Positions 18,340-29,400 are shown, numbered from the stretch's first letter. The stretch is 64,000 nucleotides of DNA from Saprospiraceae bacterium (GCA_013214355.1 JABSSL010000078.1:1-64000); one strand, 5' to 3'. Notes: generated by a model from the letters alone, not told the origin. Made by a program: numbers and translations.

Positions 18340-18735
18340 CTATTCTTTTGCAAAATAGATATCCATACCTCCATTGACCATCAAACCTATGCCGCTGAGT
18401 ATAGCTCCGTAGAAAAAGAATGGAGTATCTGCAGACAGGCCAACTCCTACAAAAAGAAGAATCGCTCCAATTATAATTTTAATAATGCCATAGTTATTCG
18501 CCACCTCTTTTTCTTCTCCTTCCCTAATCAAGTCGTTGGCTGCCCGTAAGTATTTTTCCATCCGCTCAAACTCCTCATAATCTTGGTGGTTTAAACTTTG
18601 GCGATCCATTTCTCGTTTAACCGATTCATACTCTTGCTCCACACTAATCTTATTGAGTTTGGAATGATGTATTCGATAGAGCCGGCCATACCTTTTGAGC
18701 AATTCCTTTTGTGCGTCGCTTAGCTTTTGAGCCAT
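18340..18735 (-). CDS. small two-TM membrane protein of unknown function
   Basis: A 131-residue protein. Residues 1-75 are charged and helical (coiled-coil-like, many Glu/Lys/Arg). Residues ~82-125 form two hydrophobic segments separated by a short turn (IIKIIIGAILLFVGVGL and FFFYGAILSGIGLMV). The N-terminus is probably cytoplasmic. I recognise no family. It is transcribed in the same direction as the ThiY-like gene, 56 bases upstream, and may share its transcript. Confidence 0.6.
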   Translation of the reverse strand: MAQKLSDAQKELLKRYGRLYRIHHSKLNKISVEQEYESVKREMDRQSLNHQDYEEFERMEKYLRAANDLIREGEEKEVANNYGIIKIIIGAILLFVGVGLSADTPFFFYGAILSGIGLMVNGGMDIYFAKE

Positions 18736-18948
18736 AGTTGATTCTGTTTTGTTATACTAGTGTGACCGAAACTTATTAGTCAAGATACAAAGGTAAGAAG
18801 TACCAAAAAATTCATCGAAAAAGTCATAACTTTCAATCACATCGGAATCCTAAATGGTGCGATATTAAATTCCCCCTTCAAATGACAACTTAGCTGTATC
18901 GAGAGCGCCTTTGAGAAAACCACCTTGTTCAGTATTAAAGCCGAAGCC

Positions 18949-21333
18949 ATGCAAAGTACTCATTCCCACCACCTCTCAAAATCCGCAGATGATCGCTATT
19001 TACCCTTGCAGGATTTTCAGGATTACTCAAAAAATATCCCACCATCCCCCTATACGTCAAGATTTAGTTTTTCTAAACTGATCAAAACGCTTCAAGCTAG
19101 AAGTGAGTCTAGCCATGAAACCGTTTTAGAGGCAACGATTGATCGCCTGAAAGCTGCCGAACTTCGCCTCCAACAGAATACTACAGTGGAGGAGTCTGCT
19201 CACTTGCAGGAAGAAGTACATGCCGTCATGCAGCTTATTTTTCCCGCCTTTTTTCTGGAAGGACAGATGGGATATATCAAAGGGCCATTTGAAAGCTACC
19301 CCTTTCGTTTCCGAACAGAAGATTTCGATTCACAACTGGGTAATTATGAATGCGACATCAAATTGAGCAATCAAAACTTATCCAGTCCTCATTCCCCCAA
19401 TATCTTACTGGCTGGGGCTGCTGTATTGAACACATTCTACGGCCAACAAGTGGAGATGTTTGTCGGCGAAGGAATGACGTTGAGAGAACGGGAAACAAAA
19501 ATGGAAAGGCATTACAAATTTGATGTGCATTTGGATTACCTGGAAGTAAAGAAGGTAAAACCATTAAAAAAATTAGACCAGGAGCAGATACACAGATTGC
19601 TTAATAACTTGAATGATCATCAGCTTTGGTTGGAGTATATCACGCCAGAGAATTTTGTCTTTGAGGGTCTTGTCATTGGCTACATATCAGATGTTACTAA
19701 ACCGGAAATCCTTTCTAAAATGAAGGAGATGGCAGCCAATGAAGGAGGGAAGAGTGATCATGAAGAGGATCGCGACTATCTAGAAATCCTGGCTCGATCC
19801 TATCTCGAGATGCCCGAGATTTTGCTAGGAAGTTTGCAAACGGTAGACGGTCCATGGATAGAAAGTCTTACTTGGTCCTTATTACGGTATTATGATGCCG
19901 CTTTGGTTCGACCTTCCCTGAAAGATGCCGAATCATCCTATGGACAAGTTCTACTGGAAGGTAAGCCCGTCATCATTGTAGATCTTCCAAAGAAAAAACA
20001 CTTATCTCCGCTCGAAAGCGCCTTGATACAAAAGGGAATAAGGAGTTTACTATTGGCTCCCATCTTTGATGATGACGGGAGAATCATTAGCATTTTCGAA
20101 CTTGCTTCCCCACAGCCCTATCGATTCAGTCAACTTATCACCATCCAGTTGGAAGAATTCATTTCCCTTTTTGCGATGGGTACGAACAAGTTTATCAATG
20201 AAATGGAAAACGCAGTTCGACTGACGATGCAACAGGAATTCACCTCCATCCATCCCAGTGTAGCCTGGAAATTCAGAGAGGTAGCTAGCAAATATTTCTG
20301 GGAAAGAGTGGTCGAGGAAAAACAAGTTGGCCTTGACACCATCGTTTTCAAAGACGTCTATCCATTATATGGTCAGGCTGATATTGTAGGATCTTCGAAG
20401 TTGCGTAATGAATCCATCTCCAAGGATCTCATAGACAACCTAGAACGAGTCAACCAATTGCTGATTCAATGTAGCTCCTCCATCCATTTTCATTTATTCA
20501 ACATCTACGCAGAAGAAGTACAATCTCATTGTGAAAGGCTGAAAGAAGGGTCTTTTGTATCAAGTGACGAATCAAGGATTGTAGAATTACTAACCGAACA
20601 GATCCATCCGGTAATTCGCAAGTTGATGCCTAGCTTTTCTCAAAAATCCATGGAGTTGGCAGAAGCCTATTTCGATTATTTGGATCCCAACTTGGACATC
20701 GTTTATCGCCAACGAAAAGCATACGAAGATAGTGTCACGCTGGTCAATGAAACCATCAGTCACTATTTGATGCAGGAGGAGGAAAAAATGCAGAAGACGC
20801 TCCCGCACTTCTTCGAAAAATTTCAAACTGATGGAGTTGAGTATAATCTTTACTTGGGACAATCCATCCTCGAAAAGGATGAATTTCACTCCTTTTACCT
20901 ACAAAACTTCCGACTATGGCAGTTGATCGTCATGTGCGGGATTACGAGGCTAGTAGAAATAGAGGCCAAAAAGTTTCCCGTATACTTACAGACCGCACAG
21001 CTGATCTTCGTTTACAACAACACCTTGAGCATACGTTTTCAAATGGATGAAAAGCAATTTGACATCGATGGGGCCTACAATGTACGTTATGAAATCCTAA
21101 AAAAACGCATCGATAAAGCCTACATCAAAGGAACGGATGAACGTCTCACACAGAAGGGGAAAATAGCCATCGTTTGGCTGCAAGACAAGGACAGGCAGGA
21201 GTATCAGCAATACCTAGATCATCTGGTTCGAAACCACTATATCGATGCGGAAATTGAGGATCTGGAATTAGACAAAATGCAAGGCGTAGAAGGCTTGAAA
21301 GCAATGCGAATCACCGTCTTACCGGAACAATAA
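18949..21333 (+). CDS. large GAF-domain-like cytosolic protein
   Basis: A 794-residue soluble protein without signal peptide or transmembrane segments. A central region (about residues 290-415) looks like a GAF domain, with alternating hydrophobic strands such as LLAPIFDDDGRIISIFELASP. The C-terminal half is helical, with conserved-looking blocks (SVAWKFREVA, YPLYGQADIVGSS). Similar-sized GAF-annotated proteins of unknown function occur in this phylum. I set the start at the ATG at 18949 rather than the TTG at 18925. It could be a signalling or sensor protein with no visible output domain; a role is not assignable from sequence alone. Confidence 0.6.
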   Translation: MQSTHSHHLSKSADDRYLPLQDFQDYSKNIPPSPYTSRFSFSKLIKTLQARSESSHETVLEATIDRLKAAELRLQQNTTVEESAHLQEEVHAVMQLIFPAFFLEGQMGYIKGPFESYPFRFRTEDFDSQLGNYECDIKLSNQNLSSPHSPNILLAGAAVLNTFYGQQVEMFVGEGMTLRERETKMERHYKFDVHLDYLEVKKVKPLKKLDQEQIHRLLNNLNDHQLWLEYITPENFVFEGLVIGYISDVTKPEILSKMKEMAANEGGKSDHEEDRDYLEILARSYLEMPEILLGSLQTVDGPWIESLTWSLLRYYDAALVRPSLKDAESSYGQVLLEGKPVIIVDLPKKKHLSPLESALIQKGIRSLLLAPIFDDDGRIISIFELASPQPYRFSQLITIQLEEFISLFAMGTNKFINEMENAVRLTMQQEFTSIHPSVAWKFREVASKYFWERVVEEKQVGLDTIVFKDVYPLYGQADIVGSSKLRNESISKDLIDNLERVNQLLIQCSSSIHFHLFNIYAEEVQSHCERLKEGSFVSSDESRIVELLTEQIHPVIRKLMPSFSQKSMELAEAYFDYLDPNLDIVYRQRKAYEDSVTLVNETISHYLMQEEEKMQKTLPHFFEKFQTDGVEYNLYLGQSILEKDEFHSFYLQNFRLWQLIVMCGITRLVEIEAKKFPVYLQTAQLIFVYNNTLSIRFQMDEKQFDIDGAYNVRYEILKKRIDKAYIKGTDERLTQKGKIAIVWLQDKDRQEYQQYLDHLVRNHYIDAEIEDLELDKMQGVEGLKAMRITVLPEQ

Positions 21334-21457
21334 TCAAACCCAGGTAGTGCTTCAGCCTACCTTAAAAAGTACAAAAGTATCCCATAATAATACATGGAGT
21401 TATCCTCATAAGCCAACACCTTTGTGGGACCATAATCGCCCATTATATTCTTAGAAA

Positions 21458-22342
21458 ATGAGATACTTCTTAGTGCTTATCTTCGTCGGCCTCCTAGCCG
21501 CCTGTGAAAGTCCACAAGTTGAGTCCGAAGGGAATACTTCACCATCTATACTCAATCCCACCAATGAGGTTGTTTTATACTCAGAAATAAAGTGGAGTGC
21601 GCTTAACCCCGCCAGGGGAGCTATAGGCCCAAGAGCTGCCAACCTTTGGGGTAACCGGACCAAAGCTGGTCCGACTGGCTTCCTAGTGCAGTTTGTAGAT
21701 GGCTTCTCCTCCCCCCCTCACATCCACAATGTCACCTATCGTGGCATGGTTATCAGCGGCCTTGTGCATAATGATGATCCACAGGCAGAAAAGATGTGGT
21801 TACCTCCAGGATCCTTTTGGACACAACCAGCAGGGGAAGTACATATCACTGCGGCTAGTGGGAGCAAGAATCTGGCTTACATTGAAATTGATGGTGGGCC
21901 CTATCTGGTCCTTCCTTCCGAAGATGCCTCGGATCAGGGATAGCGTCCAGTCAACGTAGATGCATCTAATATCGTCTGGCTAAATGCGTCAAATGTCACG
22001 AGCATCGATAAAGCTAAGCAACCTGATAGCGCTAATGAAGCAGAAGTAGCTTTTCTATGGGGTAAACCACAAGGAAAACAAGTGTATGGAACACTACTAA
22101 AGTTGCCAACTGGCTTTTCTGGGAAGATCCTGAGTCAAGGCTCTGTTTTCAGGGCGGTGGTCATTGCTGGTGAATTACAGTATACAATGCCGAAGGAGAA
22201 AGTAGTGAAGACTTTAGAAGCTGGCAGCTATTTTGGTTCAACGGGAGAGGCGGTGCACCCTATTGCGCCTACGGCCACTGAAGAGGTAATCATCTATATT
22301 CGGACAAATGGTAAGTATGAAATAACTCCAAGCATGGAATGA
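21458..22342 (+). pseudogene. DUF4437-like bicupin lipoprotein gene interrupted by in-frame TAG
   Basis: One uninterrupted frame would encode a 294-residue lipoprotein (lipobox AAC, about residue 16) with two cupin-like halves. The first half (codons 25-160) has HIHNVTYRG and PAGEVHITA, and the second has YGTLLKLPTGFSGKI and GSYFGSTGEAVH. Codon 162 (21941-21943) is TAG, between SDQG and RPVNVDAS. Downstream codons stay in frame with no other stop to 22342, and both halves resemble DUF4437 proteins. Only the stop separates them, so this is a recent nonsense mutation, a base-call error or read-through. The product would be an envelope cupin, possibly binding metal through its histidines. Confidence 0.75.
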
Positions 22343-22504
22343 GGCTACCGTCATTAATATCGAAACACAGGTAGTTTTTGAACCTCCCTTTATTATACTG
22401 ATGCTTGCGACTCTCCTAATGCGCGTACAAGCGATATCCCTATTTTGTATTTTAGCCATTTGATCTCTATCTCGAGCAGAAATGAAAGAGACAATTGACA
22501 AAAT

Positions 22505-23083
22505 ATGGAAGCTTTAGAGTTGTATCTACAAAACCATGGAGTCGTAGTTAGTCCAGCACTACGAGAAGCTTTTCAGGTTTTTCAACATCAGCAACATGCT
22601 AAAAACACACTATGGATCCGAGAGAACCAGATCGCTCAGCGCATTGCTTTCATTCTTAAAGGTAAAATCCGACACTTTTATAATATCGATGGTAAGGAGT
22701 ATACCCGCTGGGTTTCTCTAGAAAACAATTTCGTCACGGCTTTCTCTAGTTTTGTGAGTCAACGGCCCAGTCAAGAAAATTTAGAATGTATAGAGCAGTG
22801 CGAGTTATTGAGCACAAGCCGTGAAAACTTTTATGCCATTAAGGCCAAATCCCCCGAAATTCAACAATTGTGGACACAGTCTCTCGAAAGTGAAATTATA
22901 GGTTATGAAGACCGCGTTTTTCAACTGATTACTACCGATAGCGAAAAACGCTATTTAGACTTCCTCGAAAAGTACCCACAACAAGCCCTGGAGATCCCGC
23001 AGAAATATATTGCTTCCATGCTCGGTATAGCACCCCGCCATTTGAGTAGAATCCGAAATAAATTAGCTAATCGAAAGAAGTAG
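22505..23083 (+). CDS. Crp/Fnr-family transcriptional regulator
   Basis: A 192-residue regulator. Residues ~25-115 form the cyclic-nucleotide-binding-like beta-roll (GKIRHFYNIDGKEYTRW and later ENLECIEQCELL). A long dimerisation helix and a C-terminal winged-helix part follow, with IPQKYIASMLGIAPRHLSRIRNKL as recognition region. Such Bacteroidota regulators usually lack the cAMP-contacting residues and respond to unknown signals. It lies between the bicupin pseudogene and an outer-membrane-like protein gene, either of which could be a target. Confidence 0.85.
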   Translation: MEALELYLQNHGVVVSPALREAFQVFQHQQHAKNTLWIRENQIAQRIAFILKGKIRHFYNIDGKEYTRWVSLENNFVTAFSSFVSQRPSQENLECIEQCELLSTSRENFYAIKAKSPEIQQLWTQSLESEIIGYEDRVFQLITTDSEKRYLDFLEKYPQQALEIPQKYIASMLGIAPRHLSRIRNKLANRKK

Positions 23084-23153
23084 ACATTTGTCCTTTTTTT
23101 GGGATTATTTACCCCTAATCTTTGTGATCACTTTTAAATAATAAATTTTGATC

Positions 23154-23792
23154 ATGAGATTAATCCCGCTTTTTCTGTTATTATTTTCCGCTCAAGTACT
23201 TACTGCCCAACAAGCAAAGTTCGAGAACCGCGTAAATCTAGTGTTTGGCCTCGGGCAGATTACGCAAGGAGGTTTTAATGTAGAAGGAAACCTCTTCTAC
23301 GATCGTTTTGTCTTCGACTATTCGCACGGTGTGGCTTTGAGTATTACCAATGACCAATTGGAGCAAGGTAACGATCGGAACCAAGGCCTGGATATTCACC
23401 TGCCCTGGACTACTGGCTTTGGTGTCGGCTACCGATTTACAGATTGGTTGAACCTACGGCTGGAGCCCAAATGGCATAAGTATGAGTTGTACTACCATGA
23501 TACGGACTATACAAACCAAAATCTAATTGCCGACTACACCACCTTCACCCTAGGCTTAGGACTGTACGCCAATTGGCGCCCATTCAAGCGTCAAAACAAC
23601 TTGTTGCGAGGCTTTATGATTGTTCCCAATTTCCGTTGGTGGCCAAGAATTTCTTCTTCCCTAGAAGGCAATCAATTGAGTTACTACAATACCCAAAGCG
23701 AAAGCCAAGAAGTTCATCAAGCAAGAGAAATTGGCCTGGGCAATACTCCATTCTTTTACAATATTAGCGTCGGTTATTCACTGTCTTTCTAA
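23154..23792 (+). CDS. predicted outer-membrane beta-barrel protein
   Basis: A 212-residue protein with a clear signal peptide (residues ~1-18, ending LTAQQ). The alternating aromatic/polar strands, such as FVFDYSHGVALSI and LNLRLEPKWHKYELYYH, and a terminal aromatic strand ending YSLSF are typical of 8- to 10-strand outer-membrane barrels. The ATG at 23154 gives the signal peptide directly, and an upstream TTG would add only two residues. It follows a Crp/Fnr-like gene in the same direction, 70 bases apart. Cargo or role unknown. Confidence 0.65.
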   Translation: MRLIPLFLLLFSAQVLTAQQAKFENRVNLVFGLGQITQGGFNVEGNLFYDRFVFDYSHGVALSITNDQLEQGNDRNQGLDIHLPWTTGFGVGYRFTDWLNLRLEPKWHKYELYYHDTDYTNQNLIADYTTFTLGLGLYANWRPFKRQNNLLRGFMIVPNFRWWPRISSSLEGNQLSYYNTQSESQEVHQAREIGLGNTPFFYNISVGYSLSF

Positions 23793-23803
23793 TGTAGCAA
23801 TGG

Positions 23804-23845
23804 CTGAATTCTATCTTTCGGACGATCCGGAAAGATAGAATTCAG
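23804..23845. terminator. bidirectional terminator hairpin between convergent genes
   Basis: CTGAATTCTATCTTTC pairs perfectly over 16 bp with its downstream complement around a short GC-containing apex. It sits between the convergent genes ending at 23792 and 23872 and probably ends transcription from both sides. Confidence 0.75.
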
Positions 23846-23871
23846 TTACCCCTCTGTATTGGCTAAGCACC

Positions 23872-24414
23872 TCAAGGATTCAATCGATAAGTATTAAACA
23901 TCAATCCTCCCTCATAGCTCTCCGAGGATTCCAATCGCCCCTTAAAGGCTTTGGTGGAACTACCAAATAAAGGCGTACCCCCACCTAGCACAATTGGATT
24001 CAACTTAACCTTCAAGACATCAATGAGGTCGTGTGCCAGGAGCCAGGCGGCAAATTCGCCTCCTCCACAGAGATAAATTGGCGTGCCTTCCTCTGCCTTC
24101 AATTGTTGGATTAGCTTCAGATCCATTGGAACCACCTTCACTTTTTCATCGGCATTTTCCAAGACCATCGTAGAGGAAAAAATGTAGTGGCGCATATGAG
24201 GGTAAGCCGGTGCTCCGGGTTGTAACCCAAATTTATATCCGAACTCATAGGTCTTTCGGCCCATGATCACCGTATCAAAACCCTGTAAATCTTTTTGGTA
24301 TTGCTCTACCCCATTGCCCTCAAAAGCGAAGAGGGAGATATCTTCGTCTGGGCCGGCAATATAGCCGTCCAGAGAAGTGGCTACGTAATAGATAATTTCT
24401 CGCATAGTCTTCAT
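23872..24414 (-). CDS. RibD C-terminal/dihydrofolate-reductase-like protein
   Basis: A 180-residue cytosolic protein of the DHFR-like RibD_C family. The opening REIIYYVATSLDGYIAGPDED, followed by TVIMGRKTYE and YLCGGGEFAAWLL, is the classical pattern: substrate strand, NADPH-binding MGRxTYE loop and GGG phosphate loop. Members of this stand-alone group are usually annotated dihydrofolate reductase family proteins and mostly lack known substrates. The start could be the ATG at 24414 or at 24405. Monocistronic. Confidence 0.88.
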   Translation of the reverse strand: MKTMREIIYYVATSLDGYIAGPDEDISLFAFEGNGVEQYQKDLQGFDTVIMGRKTYEFGYKFGLQPGAPAYPHMRHYIFSSTMVLENADEKVKVVPMDLKLIQQLKAEEGTPIYLCGGGEFAAWLLAHDLIDVLKVKLNPIVLGGGTPLFGSSTKAFKGRLESSESYEGGLMFNTYRLNP

Positions 24415-24667
24415 TAGGTTTTAGCATGTGGTCAATAGCTAGATGTACAACGATGGAAACATAAAAGTTCCACTACTGAGACAATTAAAGATCAAGCCAC
24501 CTAGCTAGACACCAATTAGATGCGCAAGGATGGGCTAAACCGCGAAATAGTTTAGATAAACTCCAACAATCGTCCCGGCCGCGACGAAGTGTCGACTTCC
24601 CACCTAGGCCTCACTTTTCTGTGATCTTTTGTAATCGTTTTGTGATTCTTTCCCGAGTGGCTCCGGA

Positions 24668-24675
24668 TACATTTG
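24668..24675 (+). promoter_or_regulatory. Bacteroidota-type -7 box TACATTTG
   Basis: TACATTTG matches the Bacteroidota primary promoter -7 consensus TAnnTTTG, 77 bases before the ATG at 24753. An upstream TTTG at 24639 is 25 bases away, rather wide for a -33 box. The rest of the 337-base gap 24415-24752 shows only a weak CTCTGAT-N9-ATCAGAG inverted repeat. Confidence 0.45.
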
Positions 24676-24752
24676 TACCGAATTCAGCATGCTCTGATTA
24701 CCTGATTATCAGAGAAGCGTAATTGTCAGAAAAATTAAAAACCAAGATAATC

Positions 24753-25442
24753 ATGAGTAAGTACTCCATACTTTTTTTAGGCTTACTGCTTTCGCTCCTT
24801 ACCGCTTGCATTGGCGATGATATCATTGCCGACGAAGTCCCAGAACGCCTGCGTATCAACAATAGAATTGATAGTTTAAAACTAGGCGATAGCTTCCAAT
24901 TTGAAGTCATGTTCTTCAATAACATTGGTCAGGCGGAAGATCGCCAAGTAGATTGGAACACCTCTGATGCCAACATCATCAGCGTATCCCCAAGTGGATT
25001 GGCCACTGCCCATGAAAAGGGTGTCGCTACCATTACTGCGACTGTGAACATACCCGATAGAGCGCCCGTTGAAGAGGCTTTTGAGGTAATTGTTTCGGAT
25101 GTGACAACGGAGATAGAGGAAACGATGAATAGAAGTGGTTCGATCAAAACTACCAGTAGCTATGTACTAACCGGAGATTTTGAATTTTTCCAAGCAGGTA
25201 ATTCCTTGATCTTGTCCTTTGACGAAAGCTACAGGGCCTCCTCCGCCCTACCCGGTCTATATGTATATCTAACCAATAATCCGAATACCACTACCAATGC
25301 CTACGAAATCGGCAAGGTGACTCAGTTTAGTGGAACACATACGTATGAAATACCGGCAGATATTGGTCTAGACACCTACAACTACCTACTCTTCTTCTGC
25401 AAACCTTTCCGGGTGAAGGTGGGAGATGGAGAAATAAATTAA
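24753..25442 (+). CDS. lipoprotein with a bacterial Ig-like (Big2) domain
   Basis: A 229-residue lipoprotein (LTAC lipobox about residue 19). Residues ~30-115 form a Big_2-type Ig-like domain, recognisable by VDWNTSDANIISVSPSGLATAHEKGVATI: a W-x-S-S-D strand, then a G-x-A-T turn and a G-x-A-T-I strand. The C-terminal half is a separate beta-rich domain. The ATG at 24753 gives a normal signal peptide; a TTG at 24723 would not. It is followed 28 bases later by an outer-membrane-type protein, and the two probably form an operon. Confidence 0.75.
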   Translation: MSKYSILFLGLLLSLLTACIGDDIIADEVPERLRINNRIDSLKLGDSFQFEVMFFNNIGQAEDRQVDWNTSDANIISVSPSGLATAHEKGVATITATVNIPDRAPVEEAFEVIVSDVTTEIEETMNRSGSIKTTSSYVLTGDFEFFQAGNSLILSFDESYRASSALPGLYVYLTNNPNTTTNAYEIGKVTQFSGTHTYEIPADIGLDTYNYLLFFCKPFRVKVGDGEIN

Positions 25443-25470
25443 TCCAAAGAAGCTGTTTAAATTCAGAATA

Positions 25471-26334
25471 ATGAAACGCAATATATTCATTCTAATCGCT
25501 GGCCTTTTGTTCAGCATCCAATTGCAAGCAGGAGGCCCTTGGCCTACACCCAAAAACGGAGGCTTTTTCAAACTCTCACAATGGTGGGTGGTAGCCGATA
25601 AGCATTACACCGATACTGGCCTTCTGGACCCCAATATCACCAGTGCTATCTATAACACCAGTCTCTATGCCGAATATGGCTTGTCGAACCGCTTGACCGG
25701 GATCCTCTATTTCCCACTTTTTAGCAGAGCTGTATTCAATAATGAAATTTCTGGAACGACCTCAGAATTGATTAACTCAGGAGAAGCCATTAATAGCATC
25801 GGTGATACTGATATTGGTTTGAAATATGGGATAATCGTCAATAAACCCGTAGTGCTAAGCGCCAGCCTTTATTTGGGTTTACCTTTGGGCATTTCTAGTG
25901 GAGGATCAACAGGCACCTTACAAACCGGTGATGGTGAATTCAACCAGTTGTTACAGATAGATGTTGGAACCTCTTTTGGAGTAGGCGGAATTAACTTCTA
26001 TGCTTCAGCTTACGGAGGATTCAATAATCGAACAAACGGGTTCTCTGATGAACTTCGCTATGGGGTTGAAGGTGGCGCTACTTTGCCTAAAACGGGCATC
26101 ACTGGCATTCTACGACTATATGGAATAAAGTCACTGAAAAATGGAGATTCCACCGAGACTCCCAACAGCACCAGTATTTTTGCCAATAACAGTGAGCACT
26201 TCACCATCTCTCCGGAGATTGCTTACCAGTTCAATGATAAATGGGGCGTGTCAGCGACCTATGCTCAGGCACTTTCTGGGCGAATAATTTTTGCCAATCC
26301 ATCCTACTCTTTTGGCGTTTTCTTAAAGATCTAA
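25471..26334 (+). CDS. outer-membrane transporter-like beta-barrel protein
   Basis: A 287-residue protein with a signal peptide (residues 1-20, ending LQAGG) followed by GPWPTPKNGGFFKLSQWW. The series of amphipathic strands, such as YAEYGLSNRLTGILYFPLF and DIGLKYGIIV, ends with a PSYSFGVFLKI strand with the usual penultimate aromatic/hydrophobic pattern. It resembles the poorly characterised meta-pathway phenol-degradation/transporter-type barrels of Bacteroidota. Probably co-transcribed with the Big2 lipoprotein upstream. A strong terminator follows. Confidence 0.7.
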   Translation: MKRNIFILIAGLLFSIQLQAGGPWPTPKNGGFFKLSQWWVVADKHYTDTGLLDPNITSAIYNTSLYAEYGLSNRLTGILYFPLFSRAVFNNEISGTTSELINSGEAINSIGDTDIGLKYGIIVNKPVVLSASLYLGLPLGISSGGSTGTLQTGDGEFNQLLQIDVGTSFGVGGINFYASAYGGFNNRTNGFSDELRYGVEGGATLPKTGITGILRLYGIKSLKNGDSTETPNSTSIFANNSEHFTISPEIAYQFNDKWGVSATYAQALSGRIIFANPSYSFGVFLKI

Positions 26335-26354
26335 TTGACCACGCATTGAGTAAG

Positions 26355-26388
26355 AAAAGCGCCATGACCTGGAAGTCATGGCGCTTTT
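26355..26388 (+). terminator. rho-independent terminator
   Basis: A perfect 14-bp stem (AAAAGCGCCATGAC and complement) with loop CTGGAA ends in TTTT, 20 bases after the stop codon at 26334. Confidence 0.9.
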
Positions 26389-26489
26389 CCCTATTAAGGT
26401 AGGCAATGTAGCTGACAAAGATTCCCGCTTCATAAAAGCAGCATTTATAGGGAGTTAGCAGTTTCAATAGAAAACGCAGGAACCCCTAT

Positions 26490-29400
26490 ATGAAAAAGCG
26501 CTATACTGATGATAGGGAAATTTGGACTTCCAAATCTCCCTCAAGTCTAGTATATACCGACCGAAAAAAGTCTGGATTTTCCAGACACGATTTGCGTCGA
26601 GTATATCTCGCACTCTCACTACTGTTGGGCCTCTCTTACCTTCAGGCTCAGCAACCGATTGGACTCATCTTTCGCATTTCCGCCAAAGAGGCTAAAGCAC
26701 TGTATAAACAAGGTCAAGAGCCCATTCCCGACACTTACTTCCATACCGTAGTAGATAGTTTTGGGATAGAAGGGTATACGCCTAAGGTCGAACAAGGAAA
26801 CGGACATTATCTATATGTTCGAGCCAATGGCGAGGAACTTGAGGTTCTCTTAAATAGCATTCATACCCACCATGTACTTCCCATAAACAATGATAGAGAT
26901 CTGATGCTGCGTGTCTTAAATGAAGAGGGAGAAGTAGTAGAAGATGCAAAAGTAAAGCTTGGAAACAGAATCATCCCATACGATGCTTCCGTAGGGACTT
27001 ACCGCATAAAAAAGCGGAATAAGGGCGGTTTTCTGTCGGTGGCCCTCCCGACTGATACGCTATTTTATCAAGTCAACCCAAAGGATTCAAAGTGGCTACT
27101 CAGCAAACGGTATCGTCATTTTACCAAAACTAAATTTGGCTATTATCTAACAACTCCTATTCGATGGGGCAGTCAAATCTATCACTATATGAGACGACTC
27201 GTCCTTTATGGTAGATGGAGACCAATTAGAAGATATCGGAAAAATGGTTCCCGCTCCCTGCATGGCTACATGGTTACGCATAAACCCAAATACGAACCTG
27301 GAGACACCTTGAGACTCAAGGCATATGCTACTTCTCCCAAAGGACGCCCCATAACTAGGAGTCTTAGAATCAGCGCTAAAAGCTATCGCCAGGCTCACCC
27401 CATCTTAGATACCTTGGTTGAACCTAGTACTCAGGGTGCCTTTTTACTGGATTGGCCTATCCCTGACTCAGTTAAACTAGATCAGCGCTACACGATCTCC
27501 CTTAGACACCCCAGACATCGGAAATGGGAAGTTCTAACCCATAATTTTCGATATGAGGCCTACCAATTAGATCAGGTTGTTTATGACCTACAACTCCCGC
27601 AGGATACTTTTCATCAAGGGGAAAAGTTTACCCTAATGGCTAATGCTAAAGATCAAAACAATTTACCTGTCTATGATGCCAAGGTAAAATTACACCTAAT
27701 CGTCAATCGCCTTTTAAGTTTCCATGCCGATGAAATAGTTATTCCAGATACGCTATGGACCTATAAAGGAGATATTGCCGATGCAGGGAAAGCAGAGATA
27801 ATCATTCCTGACAGTATATTCCCTCCTGTTCGAATGAGAGCAAAAATTGCTGCTGCCTTCAGCAATAGCAATGGTGAACTACAAGAAAAAAACCGTTACT
27901 TCTACTACAGTCCCTTAGATGAACAGATCCAAATTAAGTTGCGTGAGGGACAGCTATATGGTACCTATCTTAAAAATCAACAAGCAGATACTATAGCTGC
28001 TAAGCTCATTACAACTTCCATACTTGGTGAATCTGCCGATACTATTCAAGTACAATTACCGCTGCGTCGTGCACTGCCCTCTACCGTCAAATCCTATAAG
28101 CTCATAGCGGGTACGGCATCTAAAGAAGTTAGGTTGAAAAACGGGGCCCCATCGGTACAAGCAGACGTTCGATTCGAAGCTAGAAGAGTACAAGACTCTA
28201 TCTACTTGTCTTTGCAAAACCCACACAAACTAGCTGTAAATTGGCTGATTCGATATCCTGGTGGTTCCTTGACGGAGGGAGCAAGCAGGCAAGAGAATTG
28301 GCGGGGTCAGTGGCTTGCAACTAAGCAAAAAACCTATCATTTAGAGTACCAATATCAATGGGGTGGTCAGATCATCCGTGAAGAGCAGAAGATTGTCCGC
28401 TACAAAAAACTGTTACAGATAGAAATCCAGCAACCTGGACAGATCACACCTGGCCAAGAGGCTGTCATCCAGGTAAAGGCAAAGGACCATAGCGGTCAAC
28501 CGGCCAGTGGCGTAAACTTAGCGGTCGGAGCCATCAATGCACAATTTGAAACCAATGACAATATAAGTCCTGCCAAGATCCCATATAAGCGGGGGATTGA
28601 CCCCATGGTTTATAACAACTTTAATCTTAGGGCATCTTCTCGATTTGCTAAAAAGACCATTAGAAAGAAATGGCGTGATGACCTGCAACTGGCCAAGGCT
28701 CACTATTACCGGCTTCGATACCCCGAGGAAGGAGTCTATTTTCATAAGGACACCTTAACACAAGATAGTTTCTATCAAACAGTGGCTCAGTTTGCTCCCT
28801 TCGTCGTCAAAAACGGGAAAAGCCTACCCGTTTATATGATCTACTGTAACCGACGTCTTGTCTACTACCACGACATAGATCAAGTCCAGCCCTACAGCTT
28901 TCAGGGAATAGAAGGATTAAATAGTATTGTAATTAGAACCAAAGAGGTTGAGATCACACTGGACAGCGTAAGACTACAGAAAGGGCAAAAACTCGAATTC
29001 TCGATTGATCTCTTGCACTACAGGAAATGGAAACATGCCCGGCGGATCACGATCAAGGAAATGCCAAGTGATTTAACCCAAAAGGAAAAAAGACTAATTC
29101 GAAATTCGATCTTGGTATTAAAACAACCGAAGAGGGGGGCAATTACGATTAGGGATAAGGCGAATAATATTCAGAGCTATAATACTAGCTATAGCTATAA
29201 GCAAGACATCAAGCTAGGTCCGTTTCTCGAAAACTCAAAACTTCACTACCAGGAAAGCAATGGTTTTACAACCGATTTCATCTTTGAGCCTGGCTTCAGT
29301 TACGATCTATCCAATGACCAAATTAAATTGTATCAACACGACATCTTCTCAAAGGGAGAGAAATTCTATTTATCCAATCGATCTAATGGAAAAGTCGATG

